From UBA7887 sp964408735 (GTDB taxonomy: Bacteria; Pseudomonadota; Alphaproteobacteria; UBA7887): a stretch of 27,147 bases of DNA. The DNA lies in NCBI GenBank assembly GCA_964408735.1, contig CAYPAX010000065.1, positions 1 to 27,147 on the forward strand, written 5' to 3'. How positions within the stretch are numbered: position 1 is the stretch's first letter; each line of letters begins with the position of its first letter. The translations under genes were made by a program, and so were the position numbers. The notes beneath the pieces are model-generated. The model made no database searches. It saw only the letters and a program-made list of their open reading frames with translations, and was not told the origin of the DNA. Positions 1 to 8,377 of this stretch are shown piece after piece.

Positions 1-323
1 ACGCCACGGCAGACATCGAGCATGTCCATGGTCGCCCGCTCGTCGTCGCCCATAAGGCGCGAATAGCCGGTTACGTCCGCCGCCAGGATGGCCAACATGG
101 TGCGCTTGGCCTCGGGCGCGGCGCCCGCCGGCTGGGCCGCGTCGATTTCCGATTTGCTCGCCCATGCCTCGCGCCGTGCGCGCACGGCACCGACACACCA
201 GACAGCACCGCGCGCCAGCGTGCTACGCATGACGGCGGCGCTGACGCTGAGCACCAGGACCACCGCGGCGGTGGCACTTAGAACGGTTTCGTGCGCCTCC
301 AACCACGCAAGAATGTCAGTCAC
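1..323 (-). CDS. Class III adenylate/guanylate cyclase, membrane-anchored (partial, 5' end only)
   Basis: This reading frame begins with GTG at 321-323 and runs off the left edge, so only about 107 codons are visible. A purine-rich ribosome-binding site (GGGAG) sits 5 bases before the GTG. The N-terminus (TDILAWLEAHETV) leads into one hydrophobic segment at about residues 14-33, consistent with a membrane anchor. After a basic linker comes the start of a class III nucleotide cyclase domain, with LAILAADVTGYSRLMGDDE at about residues 75-93; the Asp in AADVTGYS is the first metal-binding residue of the family. It would make cAMP or cGMP on the cytoplasmic face, but the downstream catalytic and any sensory domains lie outside the window. 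A promoter-like element with a palindrome lies upstream (402-430). The family call is firm; the substrate is not determinable here. Confidence 0.85.
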   Translation of the reverse strand, partial: MTDILAWLEAHETVLSATAAVVLVLSVSAAVMRSTLARGAVWCVGAVRARREAWASKSEIDAAQPAGAAPEAKRTMLAILAADVTGYSRLMGDDERATMDMLDVCRG

Positions 324-401
324 CACGACTCCCGCTGTCGTGTCACGCTCCGATCTCACGACTCTTGTTTGCGGCTCGGAGTCTAACGCTCCGCTTGCAA
401 C

Positions 402-430
402 ATGATGGGTCCTGGTCAATGACCAGTCAA
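402..430 (-). promoter_or_regulatory. Candidate sigma-70 promoter with embedded operator palindrome, upstream of the cyclase
   Basis: Reading on the minus strand, TTGACT (430-425) and CATCAT (407-402) are separated by 17 bases, a reasonable -35/-10 pair with a weak -10. The spacer holds a perfect 7-bp dyad with a one-base centre (CTGGTCA-A-TGACCAG, 412-426) that overlaps the end of the -35 box. A repressor bound here would block polymerase. This is prediction from sequence only; the binding protein is unknown. Confidence 0.4.
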
Positions 431-436
431 CATGGC

Positions 437-460
437 GCCCTGAATCGCACTTCTCAGGGC
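437..460 (-). terminator. Weak hairpin downstream of the Sel1 gene
   Basis: A 7-bp perfect stem (GCCCTGA / TCAGGGC) with a 10-base loop lies about 35 bases past the Sel1 stop codon. It is not followed by a clear T-run on the minus strand, so it is at best a weak or Rho-assisted terminator. Confidence 0.25.
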
Positions 461-493
461 AGGCGCTGATTAGCCGCGACGCGCTCTACCGCC

Positions 494-1312
494 TCATTGG
501 TCGTGCTCCCGCAGCCATTCACGCGCCAGTCGCTCGGCCTCCGATATATCGGCCGGAGTCATCAGCGTGGCAGCCAAATCGCGGTTGTTTCGCGCCTCTT
601 CGTCGCCCTGCGCTGCCGACAGGTTGAACCACATGTGCGCCTGGACGTAGTCCTGCGGCACGCCTTGGCCCGTGGCGTAGGTGCAGCCAAGGGCGTATTG
701 GGCACCGGCATTGCCCCCCTCGGCGGCCAAGCGATACCACGTCAGGGCTTCGGCGGCATCCTGCGCCACGCCTTCGCCATTGTCGTACATGAAGGCGAGG
801 TTGTTCTGGGCATCGGCACGGCCTTGCTCGGCGGACAAGCGATACCATCTCACCGCTTGCGTGTCGTCCTGCGCCACGCCGTCACCACGACGGTACATGA
901 GGCCGAGGGCGTATTGGGCGTCGACATCGCCCTGCTCGGCTGCCTTGCGACACCAATTCGCCGCCTCGACGGCGTCCCAGGCGACGCCTCGGCCATTGAC
1001 GTACATCAGGCTGAGCTTGAACTGGGCAGGGGCATGGTCCTGCTCGGCGGCCAGGCGGTACCACGCCACCGCTTGCGTGTCGTCCCGAGGCACGCTTTGG
1101 CCGTCATCGTAGAGGAAGCCGAGGGCGAACTGGGCCTCGGCATAGCCTTGCTCGGCAGCCTTTCGATACCACGTCAGCGCCTCGGCTGTGTCCTGCGGCA
1201 CGCCTGCGCCAAAGTAGTGAATGGCGCCGAGCCTGTACTGGCCTTCGGCATCGCCCTGCTCGGCGGCCCTGCGAAACGATTCCAGTGTCTCGTCGTGGTC
1301 TTCCGGTCCCAT
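494..1312 (-). CDS. Sel1-repeat (SLR/TPR-like) protein
   Basis: The 272-residue protein is almost wholly made of six consecutive 36-residue Sel1-like repeats (about residues 17-235) with the pattern A.AQY.LG.MY..G.GV..D...A..WYR.AAEQG. A divergent seventh-unit tail ends in AERLAREWLREHDQ. Such alpha-alpha solenoids are protein-binding scaffolds; no enzymatic residues are expected. No signal peptide or membrane segment is visible, so it is probably cytoplasmic. The ATG at 1310-1312 follows a strong Shine-Dalgarno (AGGGGGA, about 4 bases upstream). Repeat units are conserved at DNA level with a 108-bp period, a sign of duplication within the gene. Partner and pathway are unknown; neighbours on both sides read in the same direction but are separated by gaps. 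Confidence 0.92.
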   Translation of the reverse strand: MGPEDHDETLESFRRAAEQGDAEGQYRLGAIHYFGAGVPQDTAEALTWYRKAAEQGYAEAQFALGFLYDDGQSVPRDDTQAVAWYRLAAEQDHAPAQFKLSLMYVNGRGVAWDAVEAANWCRKAAEQGDVDAQYALGLMYRRGDGVAQDDTQAVRWYRLSAEQGRADAQNNLAFMYDNGEGVAQDAAEALTWYRLAAEGGNAGAQYALGCTYATGQGVPQDYVQAHMWFNLSAAQGDEEARNNRDLAATLMTPADISEAERLAREWLREHDQ

Positions 1313-1375
1313 GGCTTCCCCCTGCCTCGCTACTCGTATTCTGCCAGCACCATCGAACTTCGTGACGATTCAGCG

Positions 1376-1831
1376 CTAGCGCTTCGGCGGCTGGATATAT
1401 TCCACTGTCACGCCGTCGCCATCGCGGGTGTAGACCACGCGGCCACCGGCATTGGGGCCGTGGTGCAGGTCGAGCGGCGGGTTCAGCGGTTTGAAGCCGT
1501 AAGGCTCGGAGGCGGCAAGCGCGGCCTCGATATCGTCGACGTCATAGGCGACATGGGCAAAGCCGGTATCGCAGGGGCGGCAATCGATACGTCCACGGTC
1601 GGCGGGGCCATTATACTGGATCAGCTCCAGGCGATGGCCGGGGCCTTGAATATAGGCGACCTCGATAGTCGCACCTGACACGCCGACGACCTTTTCGATC
1701 ATGGCCGGGTCGCGACCGCCACGATGGACCAGCTTGAAGCCCAGCGCCTCGGTGAAAAACGCCACCGAGCGATCGAGATCGGAAACCGTGAAGCTGGTGT
1801 GATTGGTCGCGAGTATCGCGAAATCGGCCAT
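1376..1831 (-). CDS. VOC-family (glyoxalase/bleomycin-resistance fold) protein
   Basis: The 151-residue protein has the typical VOC layout of two beta-alpha-beta-beta-beta modules. The first runs from NHTSFTVSDLDRSVAFFTEALGF to the RLELIQY strand; the second runs from DTGFAHVAYDVDDIEAAL to GVTVEYIQPP. Candidate metal ligands are His in NHTSF, Glu in LELIQY, His in FAHVAY and Glu in VTVEYIQ, the standard positions of glyoxalase I and extradiol dioxygenase folds. The substrate cannot be told from sequence; lactoylglutathione lyase or methylmalonyl-CoA epimerase-like activities are possibilities. I start it at ATG 1829-1831 because GGAGG lies 5 bases upstream; a longer in-frame extension to 1942 lacks family homology. 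It is divergent from the acyl-CoA synthetase gene with a 93-bp shared promoter region. Confidence 0.9.
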   Translation of the reverse strand: MADFAILATNHTSFTVSDLDRSVAFFTEALGFKLVHRGGRDPAMIEKVVGVSGATIEVAYIQGPGHRLELIQYNGPADRGRIDCRPCDTGFAHVAYDVDDIEAALAASEPYGFKPLNPPLDLHHGPNAGGRVVYTRDGDGVTVEYIQPPKR

Positions 1832-1924
1832 TATATCCTCCCATGTCTGCGGCGATGCCGTTTGATGTACTTTAAGGCGGTATTCGCCACGGTGCGACAA
1901 CTTTGCTGCCAGGAGCCACGAACC

Positions 1925-3595
1925 ATGCTGAGCTATGTTCACGGCGCCAGCGATATTCCGCTCTTGGGCCTTACCGTTGGCACCTTGCTAGACCAAGCCG
2001 CGACGCACTGGCCGGATGGCGAGGCCTTGGTGGTGCGTCATCAGGATCTGCGCTGGAGTTGGGCCGAGCTCAAGGCCCGCGCCGATGCCATGGCGGCGGG
2101 GCTGCTGGCGCTCGGGCTCGAGCCCGGCGAGCGCGTCGGCATGTGGGCGCCGAACATGGCCGAATGGGTGCTGACCCAGTTTGCCACCGCCAAGGCTGGC
2201 CTGGTGCTAGTCAATGTCAATCCGGCCTATCGCCTGTCGGAGCTAGAATTTGCGCTCAATTCCGTCGGCTGTATGGCTCTGATCACCGCGCCGCGTTTCA
2301 AGACCAGCGACTACCACGCCATGCTGGCCGAGCTGTTGCCTGAGCTTGCGGACAGCGAGCCCGGTGGCCTGAGCGCTGCGCGCGTCCCCAGCCTGGGCCT
2401 TGTGATCAGCCTCGACAAGGCGGGCGCGCCCGGCATGCTGCCCTTCGACACGATCGCCGATACGGCTTGCTGCACGCATCGGGATCGCTTGGCGGAATTG
2501 CGAGAGAGCCTGCAGTTCGACGATGCCATAAACATCCAGTTCACCAGCGGCACCACCGGCACGCCAAAGGCGGCAACGCTGAGTCACCACAACATTGTCA
2601 ACAACGCCTATTTCACGGGACGCCAGATGCGTCTCGGGCCGGCGGACCGCATGTGCATTCCGGTGCCCATGTATCATTGCTTCGGCATGGTTCTCGGCAC
2701 GCTGGCTTGCGTCGCTCACGGTGCGACGATGGTCTTCCCGTCAGCCGGCTTCGACGCCCAGGCAGTGCTCGAGACGGTCGAGGCAGAGCGCTGTAGCGTG
2801 CTGCACGGTGTGCCCACCATGTTCATCGCAGCACTCGATCATGCCGACTTCGCAAAGCACGACCTGTCCAGCCTGCGTACCGGCATCATGGCCGGCGCAC
2901 CGTGCCCGGTCGCTCTCATGAAACGGGTCATGGGCGAAATGGGTATGCAGCAGATCACCATCGCCTACGGCATGACCGAGACCGGCCCCGTCAGCTTCCA
3001 GACCGCCGTCGACGATCCCCTGGCCCGGCGTGTCGAGACCGTTGGCCGCGTGCTGCCCCACACCGAGGTCAAGATCGTCGAAGCCGAAGGCCACATCGTG
3101 CCGCGCGGCGAGGAAGGCGAGCTGCTGACACGTGGCTATTGCGTCATGCCGAAATACTGGAACGACCCGGAGCGCACGGCGGCTGCCATCGACGAAGCGG
3201 GCTGGATCGCCAGCGGCGATATAGCGGTGATCGACGAAGACGGCTACTGCCAGATCGTCGGCAGGCTGAAGGACATGCTGATACGTGGCGGCGAAAACAT
3301 TTTTCCCCGCGAGATCGAGGAATATCTCTACACCCACCCCAAGATCGAGGCGGTCGAAGTGTTCGGCGTGCCGGATGCCAAATATGGCGAGGAGATTTGC
3401 GCCTGGGTAAAGTTGCGCGACGGCGAAAGCGCCAGCGCCGAGGAGCTTCGCGAGTTCTGCCAAGGCAGCATCGCGCATTTCAAGATTCCCCGCTACATCG
3501 AGTTCGTCGAGGACTTTCCGATGACGGTGACGGGCAAGGTCCAGAAATATATCATGCGCGAACAGATGGCGGAAAAGCTGTCGGAGGCGGGATGA
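1925..3595 (+). CDS. AMP-forming acyl-CoA synthetase (ACSF2/FadD-like)
   Basis: This 556-residue enzyme activates a carboxylic acid with ATP and CoA, through an acyl-AMP intermediate. The adenylate-forming signature TSGTTGTPK is at about 207-215. Further family motifs are YGMTETGP, the GDIAVIDEDGYCQIVGRLKDM hinge region, and the C-terminal TGKVQK with catalytic Lys near 538. Overall pattern (long N-terminal domain, MYHCFGMVLG, GGENIFPREIEEYL) matches medium-chain/ACSF2-type ligases. The ATG at 1925 has AGGAG 9 bases upstream and fits the family N-terminus; the frame is open further upstream without homology. Its stop overlaps the start of the E1 alpha gene (ATGA at 3592-3595), so the two are translationally coupled. 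In this operon it may activate a branched-chain or short/medium-chain acid, which is inference. Confidence 0.93.
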   Translation: MLSYVHGASDIPLLGLTVGTLLDQAATHWPDGEALVVRHQDLRWSWAELKARADAMAAGLLALGLEPGERVGMWAPNMAEWVLTQFATAKAGLVLVNVNPAYRLSELEFALNSVGCMALITAPRFKTSDYHAMLAELLPELADSEPGGLSAARVPSLGLVISLDKAGAPGMLPFDTIADTACCTHRDRLAELRESLQFDDAINIQFTSGTTGTPKAATLSHHNIVNNAYFTGRQMRLGPADRMCIPVPMYHCFGMVLGTLACVAHGATMVFPSAGFDAQAVLETVEAERCSVLHGVPTMFIAALDHADFAKHDLSSLRTGIMAGAPCPVALMKRVMGEMGMQQITIAYGMTETGPVSFQTAVDDPLARRVETVGRVLPHTEVKIVEAEGHIVPRGEEGELLTRGYCVMPKYWNDPERTAAAIDEAGWIASGDIAVIDEDGYCQIVGRLKDMLIRGGENIFPREIEEYLYTHPKIEAVEVFGVPDAKYGEEICAWVKLRDGESASAEELREFCQGSIAHFKIPRYIEFVEDFPMTVTGKVQKYIMREQMAEKLSEAG

Positions 3596-4656
3596 GCGAA
3601 ACCGTCGCGCGCTTTGAGATTCGGCGCACGCGCTTGCTTGATGCGGATGGCGAGCCGCTTGGCCCGCTGCCTGTATTCGCCCGGGACGCAGAGGCGCTGT
3701 TGCCGCTCTACCGGGCCATGGTGCGGGTGCGGGCCTTCGACGAAAAGGCCATCGCGCTTCAGCGCAGCGGCAGGCTCGGCACCTACGCGTCATGTCTGGG
3801 CCAGGAAGCGGTGGGCGTCGGCATTGCCAGCGCCATGGCCGAGGGCGATGTGCTGCTGCCGTCGTTCCGCGAGCACGCCGCCCAATTGTGGCGTGGAGTC
3901 ACCCTGGAAGAGCTGTTTCTCTTCTGGGGCGGCGACGAGCGAGGCAGCGATTTTGGCGGCCCAAGGCGCGATTTTCCGGTCTCGATTCCCGTGGCCAGCC
4001 ACTTCCCGCACGCAGCCGGCGTCGCGCTTGCCATGGCATTGAAGGGCGAAACTCGTGCCGCCGTGGCCATTGCCGGCGACGGCGCTACCTCGAAAGGCGA
4101 TTTCTACGAGGCTCTCAACGTGATCGGGGTCTGGCGGCTGCCAGCGGTCTTCGTGGTGACCAACAATCAGTGGGCCATCTCCATGCCGCGCGACGAGCAG
4201 AGCGCGGCCGAGACGCTGGCACAAAAAGCCATCGCCGCGGGCATTCCCGGCGAGCAGGTGGACGGCAACGACGTGATCGCCATGCACGATGCCACGGCGC
4301 GCGCCCTGGCCAGGGCGCGGGCGGGCGAGGGCGGTACGCTGATCGAGGCGCTGACCTACCGGCTCTCCGACCACACCACGGCGGACGATGCCAGCCGCTA
4401 TCGCGACGAGGAGGCGGTGGCGCCCCATTGGCCCGAGGAGCCCCTGCGGCGCCTGCATGCCTATCTGACGGCACAAGGGGCCTGGAGCGAGGCCGAAGAC
4501 GCGAAGTGGCGTAGCATTTGCGAAGGCGAGGTTGAGACCGCAGCCGACGCCTATCTGGCAACTGCGCCCGAGCCTGCAACAGCCATGTTCGATAGCCTGT
4601 TCGCGACGCTGCCCACAGATCTGGCCTCGCAACGCGCAAGGCTGGACGATGCCTGA
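3592..4656 (+). CDS. 2-oxoacid (pyruvate/branched-chain) dehydrogenase E1 component, alpha subunit
   Basis: The 354-residue protein is the thiamine-diphosphate-binding subunit of a heterotetrameric E1, which decarboxylates a 2-oxoacid and passes the acyl group to lipoyl-E2. The ThDP motif GDG (162-164) followed 26 residues later by NN (191-192) is complete. The conserved LGQEAVGVGIASAM and SFREHAAQLWRGV segments are also present, and length is normal for the family. The start ATG overlaps the stop of the acyl-CoA synthetase gene, and the stop lies inside the first codons of E1 beta (8-bp overlap). Family members act on pyruvate or on branched-chain keto acids. The Leu/Val-type dehydrogenase in the same operon argues for the branched-chain assignment, but residue-level specificity was not checked. 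Confidence 0.93.
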   Translation: MSETVARFEIRRTRLLDADGEPLGPLPVFARDAEALLPLYRAMVRVRAFDEKAIALQRSGRLGTYASCLGQEAVGVGIASAMAEGDVLLPSFREHAAQLWRGVTLEELFLFWGGDERGSDFGGPRRDFPVSIPVASHFPHAAGVALAMALKGETRAAVAIAGDGATSKGDFYEALNVIGVWRLPAVFVVTNNQWAISMPRDEQSAAETLAQKAIAAGIPGEQVDGNDVIAMHDATARALARARAGEGGTLIEALTYRLSDHTTADDASRYRDEEAVAPHWPEEPLRRLHAYLTAQGAWSEAEDAKWRSICEGEVETAADAYLATAPEPATAMFDSLFATLPTDLASQRARLDDA

Positions 4657-5629
4657 GCTGTCGCTGGTCGAAGCGGTGCGCGCCGCCCTGGTCAGAGCCA
4701 TGGCCGAGGACGAGCGCGTTATCGTCATGGGCGAGGATGTGGGCATCGACGGCGGTGTCTTCCGCGCCACCGAGGGCCTGGCGCAGCGTTTCGGCTCAGG
4801 TCGCGTGCGCGACACGCCATTGTCAGAGCTGTTGATCGCCGGCATGGCCGTCGGCGCCGCGGTCGAGGGCCTGCGGCCGGTGGCGGAAATCCAGTTCATG
4901 GGGTTCCTCTATCCCACTATCGATCAACTGGCCAATCACGCCTCGCGTTTGCGCACGCGCACGCGCGGCCGCCTGACGGTCCCCATGGTGCTGCGAGCAC
5001 CCTATGGTGGCGGCATTCACGCGCCCGAGCATCATTCGGAAAGCGCCGAGTCCATGCTCGCGCATATTCCCGGCCTGCGCGTCGTCATCCCGTCGTCGCC
5101 GGCGCGGGCCTACGGCCTCTTGCTTTCGGCGATCCGCGACCCCGACCCCGTTGTCTTCCTCGAGCCCAAGCGCCTCTACCGCCTGTCGCGCGAGCTGGTC
5201 GACGACGACGGGCAGGGCCTGGCGCTCGACCGCTGCATCGTCGAGCGCGAGGGTGCCGACGTGACCCTGGTCAGCTGGGGCGCCATGCTTCGTGAGACGC
5301 TTGCCGCCGCCGCTGCCTTGGCGGAGGAGGGCAGGCGCGCCGAGGTCATCGACGTCGCCACGCTCAAGCCCCTCGACATGGCGACCATCCTCGCCTCGGT
5401 CGAGAAGACAGGGCGCTGCGTCGTGGTGCACGAGGCGCCGCTGTCCGGCGGCTATGGCGGCGAGATCACAGCCCGCCTCGCCGAGGATGCCATGTTCAGC
5501 CTCGTCGCGCCCTTGAAACGCGTCGCCGGCTGGGACACGGTGATGCCCCTGCCGCGCCTCGAAGACCGCTACATGCCATCTGTTGCGCGTATCGTCGCTG
5601 CTGCGCGCGAGACCTTGGAGAGCGATTGA
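4649..5629 (+). CDS. 2-oxoacid dehydrogenase E1 component, beta subunit
   Basis: The 326-residue protein is the partner of the preceding alpha subunit. It has the transketolase-type pyrimidine-binding domain in the first half (MGEDVGIDGGVFRATEGL, then DTPLSELLIAGMAVGAAVEG and AEIQFMGFLYPTIDQL). The transketolase C-terminal domain follows (VTLVSWGAMLRETLAAA, EVIDVATLKPLD, VVVHEAPLSGGYGGEI). The conserved Glu of MGEDVG is the residue that protonates the ThDP aminopyrimidine. The start at 4649 overlaps the E1 alpha stop by 8 bp, and the start fits the family N-terminus; a longer in-frame extension upstream is only the alpha gene read in another frame. No E2 (lipoyl acyltransferase) or E3 gene follows; the next gene is an amino-acid dehydrogenase. 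Confidence 0.94.
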   Translation: MPELSLVEAVRAALVRAMAEDERVIVMGEDVGIDGGVFRATEGLAQRFGSGRVRDTPLSELLIAGMAVGAAVEGLRPVAEIQFMGFLYPTIDQLANHASRLRTRTRGRLTVPMVLRAPYGGGIHAPEHHSESAESMLAHIPGLRVVIPSSPARAYGLLLSAIRDPDPVVFLEPKRLYRLSRELVDDDGQGLALDRCIVEREGADVTLVSWGAMLRETLAAAAALAEEGRRAEVIDVATLKPLDMATILASVEKTGRCVVVHEAPLSGGYGGEITARLAEDAMFSLVAPLKRVAGWDTVMPLPRLEDRYMPSVARIVAAARETLESD

Positions 5630-5630
5630 C

Positions 5631-6731
5631 ATGGATGACCTGTTCCGCTTCGCCGACGACTTAGGCCCGGCCAAGATTCTGCACATGTACCAGCCGTCGC
5701 TGAACCTGCGCGCGGTGCTCGTGGTCGACAACGTCGCCGCCGGCCCGTCCATCGGCGGCACCCGCATGGCGCCTGACGTCAGCGTCGAGGAATGCTTCCG
5801 CCTGGCCCGTGCCATGACCCTGAAGAACGCCGCCGCCGGCCTGCCCCATGGCGGCGGCAAGTCGGTGATATTCGCCGATCCCGCCATGCCCGCGGCCGAC
5901 AAAGAGCGCCTGATGCGCGCCTTCGCCCGGGCGCTGGCCGACGTCAAGGACTACATCGTCGGGCCCGACATGGGCACAAACGAGACCTGCATGGCCTGGG
6001 TGCATGACGAGATCGCCCGCTCCGTCGGCCTGCCGCGCGAGATCGGCGGCATTCCCCTCGACGAGATCGGCGCCACCGGCCTCGGACTCGCGGTTGCCGG
6101 CGAGGTTGCACAGGACTATGGCGGGCCTTCGCTCGCCGGCGCCCGCGTGGCGGTCCAGGGCTTCGGCGCGGTCGGCTACCACGCCGCGCGGCTGCTCGCC
6201 GAGCACGGCACGGTGCTCGTCGCAGCGTCGGATTCCCGTGGCACGATTGCCGATTCTGATGGCCTCGATATCGAAAAGTTGCGCGCGGTCAAGCGGGAGG
6301 GCGGCAGCGTTGTCGATGCGGGCGGGGCGGGGGACACGGACGCCATCATCGATGCCGACTGCGATATCTGGATCCCCGCCGCGCGCCCGGACGTCATCGA
6401 TGCCGGCAACCAGGACCGTCTCAAGGCCAGCCTCATACTGCAGGGGGCCAACATCCCCATCACCCACGAGGCCGAGGCGACGCTGGCCGCGCGCGGCGTG
6501 CTGGTGATCCCCGATTTCATCGCCAATGCCGGCGGCGTGATCTGCGCCGCCGTCGAATATGCCGGGGGCACACAAACCACTGCCATGCGTACCATCGAGG
6601 AGAAGGTTCGCCGCAACACCCGCGACGTGCTCGATCGCGTCAAGGCGAACGGCACACTGCCGCGCCAGGCCGCGACCGCGATGGCAACAGAGCGCGTCCG
6701 CTCCGCCATGGCCCTGCGGCGGGACGCCTGA
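5631..6731 (+). CDS. Glu/Leu/Phe/Val dehydrogenase (leucine/valine dehydrogenase-like)
   Basis: This 366-residue NAD(P)-dependent amino-acid dehydrogenase has the length of the short Leu/Phe/Val class rather than long glutamate dehydrogenases. It would convert an amino acid to its 2-oxoacid plus ammonium. The substrate-binding half has MTLKNAAAGLPHGGGKSV, with catalytic Lys near 77, and GPDMGTNE. The Rossmann half has GFGAVG at 177-182 and the closing IANAGGVICAAVEY region. The ATG lies one base after the E1 beta stop, with GGAG about 10 bases upstream inside that gene, so it is the fourth gene of the operon. The logical flow is amino acid to 2-oxoacid (this enzyme) to acyl-CoA (E1 plus an E2 from elsewhere). 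Which amino acid it prefers is not determined. Confidence 0.92.
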   Translation: MDDLFRFADDLGPAKILHMYQPSLNLRAVLVVDNVAAGPSIGGTRMAPDVSVEECFRLARAMTLKNAAAGLPHGGGKSVIFADPAMPAADKERLMRAFARALADVKDYIVGPDMGTNETCMAWVHDEIARSVGLPREIGGIPLDEIGATGLGLAVAGEVAQDYGGPSLAGARVAVQGFGAVGYHAARLLAEHGTVLVAASDSRGTIADSDGLDIEKLRAVKREGGSVVDAGGAGDTDAIIDADCDIWIPAARPDVIDAGNQDRLKASLILQGANIPITHEAEATLAARGVLVIPDFIANAGGVICAAVEYAGGTQTTAMRTIEEKVRRNTRDVLDRVKANGTLPRQAATAMATERVRSAMALRRDA

Positions 6732-6732
6732 T

Positions 6733-8205
6733 CTAGTCGAGGAACGTTTCGATTCGGTCGGCGGCGATCTCGCCTGCCAGGATGGCCGTTTGGAAGGTAG
6801 GATAGACCACGCCGTCGCCGGCCAGCTGCAGGCCGCCGGTCAGCGTCTCGTGCAAACGCTGGAGACGGCCGAACTGGCCCGGGGTGTCGACCGGATAGGC
6901 GTAAGGGTGGCGATGCACGTCATGGCCGGTGATCAGATCGGCGGTGCCCGGCAGCACGCGTTCCAAATCCGCCTTGCAACGGGCCAACAGGGCCTCGTCC
7001 GTCATCTCGAGGAGCGACCGGTCGCGGAAGCTGCGCGGCGCCACGTAGAACGAGGCGACATGCCCCTCGGTGTCGTCGGCATCATCGTCCACATGCCGTT
7101 GCACCCACGTCGAGTCGTAGAAGTCGCTGAAAAAGAAATCGCCCGGAAGCGCCAGGTCGAAGGCCCTGTCGAAGATCGGCTCGTCAGAGAACACGGCCAC
7201 GGTCACGTAAGGCGCGTAGGGGACCTGGGCGATGAGGTCGGCCTGCTCCGCGCTGAGTATCGACCGGGCGATCTGCAGGGTAACCGGCAAGGGCGTCGCC
7301 AGGATCACCGACTCCGCCTCCAGGCTGACCTCGCCGCCGCTGCCGTCCGTATAGACGACCTCGTATCCCTCGTCGTCGTTGCCGCTGACATCCGTCACCC
7401 GGCTGGCCGCGCGGGCCATCTCCTCCAAGTCCCGGCCGACCGCGTCGGTGAACTCGGCGATGCCCCGGGGGAAGGTGAAGGAGCCGGTAGGGCCGCTCTC
7501 GCGGCGCAGCTCATCCACGTCGTCCATGTCCTCCAGCGCCTCGGCCCCTTCGAAGTCGTAGGCGATTTCCTCATAGGCGCCCAAGGCCGAAACCTCGTCG
7601 AGGTTGGCACCGAACAGGCCGCGCGCCATGACGTCGTACATTTCGTAATAGATGTCCGGCAGGTCCATCTCGTCGAACCACTGGCGGCAGGTGATGGCGT
7701 CGAGCCTGGCGAGGATTTCCTCAGCCCCATATTCGGGCGGCGGCGCATAATCGCCGGCCAGGCCCTGCAGGGTTCTCAGGAAGCGGTTGTAGGTGCGCAG
7801 GCCTCCCTTGCGCACCAGCAGGCGCACCCGGCCGGCGAAGCCGGAATGAAACGAGCCGTCGCGGTAGAGCATATCCATGGGTGCCGGAATCTCGACCATC
7901 GGCAGCTCCAGCTCGTCGAGCATTTCGGCAAACACGCCCTCGGGCTCGCCGAGATATTCCGTTCCCTTGGCATAGCTCCAGCCGCCATGGTTGCCCGAGA
8001 TGGCGCGGCCGCCGAAGCGCGGCTCGGCCTCCAGCAGCAGCACCGGCCGCTCGCTCAATTGCCAGGCCGCCGTCAGGCCCGAGACGCCGCCGCCGATGAT
8101 GATGCAGTCCAGCGCGTCGTCCGCCGCGGCGCTGGGAAAGGCGCGCGGAACCACCGAGGCGCCGGCGGCTGCGGCCATCAGCTTCAGAAAACCACGTCTC
8201 CTCAC
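6733..8205 (-). CDS. Tat-exported FAD-dependent amine oxidase family protein
   Basis: The 490-residue protein starts with a twin-arginine signal (RRRGFLKLM followed by an Ala-rich hydrophobic stretch), so it is exported folded with its flavin. The FAD-binding Rossmann motif IIGGGVSGLTAAWQL is at 36-50, followed by the adenine-ribose-binding acidic residue in LLLEAEPRFGGRA. The C-terminal flavin region (QLAGDGVVYPTFQTAILAG) closes the domain, as in monoamine oxidase/protoporphyrinogen oxidase relatives. The start is GTG at 8203-8205, with AGGGGGGA 8 bases upstream; the twin Arg directly follows. It converges on the amino-acid dehydrogenase gene with a single base between stop codons. Substrate is unknown; an amine or polyamine is only a family-level guess. 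Confidence 0.9.
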   Translation of the reverse strand: MRRRGFLKLMAAAAGASVVPRAFPSAAADDALDCIIIGGGVSGLTAAWQLSERPVLLLEAEPRFGGRAISGNHGGWSYAKGTEYLGEPEGVFAEMLDELELPMVEIPAPMDMLYRDGSFHSGFAGRVRLLVRKGGLRTYNRFLRTLQGLAGDYAPPPEYGAEEILARLDAITCRQWFDEMDLPDIYYEMYDVMARGLFGANLDEVSALGAYEEIAYDFEGAEALEDMDDVDELRRESGPTGSFTFPRGIAEFTDAVGRDLEEMARAASRVTDVSGNDDEGYEVVYTDGSGGEVSLEAESVILATPLPVTLQIARSILSAEQADLIAQVPYAPYVTVAVFSDEPIFDRAFDLALPGDFFFSDFYDSTWVQRHVDDDADDTEGHVASFYVAPRSFRDRSLLEMTDEALLARCKADLERVLPGTADLITGHDVHRHPYAYPVDTPGQFGRLQRLHETLTGGLQLAGDGVVYPTFQTAILAGEIAADRIETFLD

Positions 8206-8377
8206 GGAAATATCCCCCCTTAGATCAGTACCTTGCGAAACCGCAGATACGCCGGCCGAAGTGTATCAAGGAATTTCGGATTGAGAAGATTTCCGATTAT
8301 TGCCGTCAGCATGCGCAACTCGCGCCCGCTCACGGCGGTTCCATTTCACTCACAGGCGCTCTAGTCTCGATCGAACG

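Noticed and set aside
560..1290. Regularly spaced repeats as a possible CRISPR array
   Set aside because: The 108-bp period is a multiple of three, lies in frame and encodes 36-residue Sel1 units; there are no unique spacers.
497..1678. Long plus-strand open frame (393 codons) opposite the Sel1 and VOC genes
   Set aside because: It is the antisense shadow of periodic GC-rich coding; it has no ribosome site and no recognisable domain, while the minus-strand Sel1 repeats are unmistakable.
2741..4899. Minus-strand frames of 350 and 369 codons opposite the acyl-CoA synthetase and E1 genes
   Set aside because: Composition is typical of GC-rich antisense frames; the plus-strand genes carry complete family motifs.
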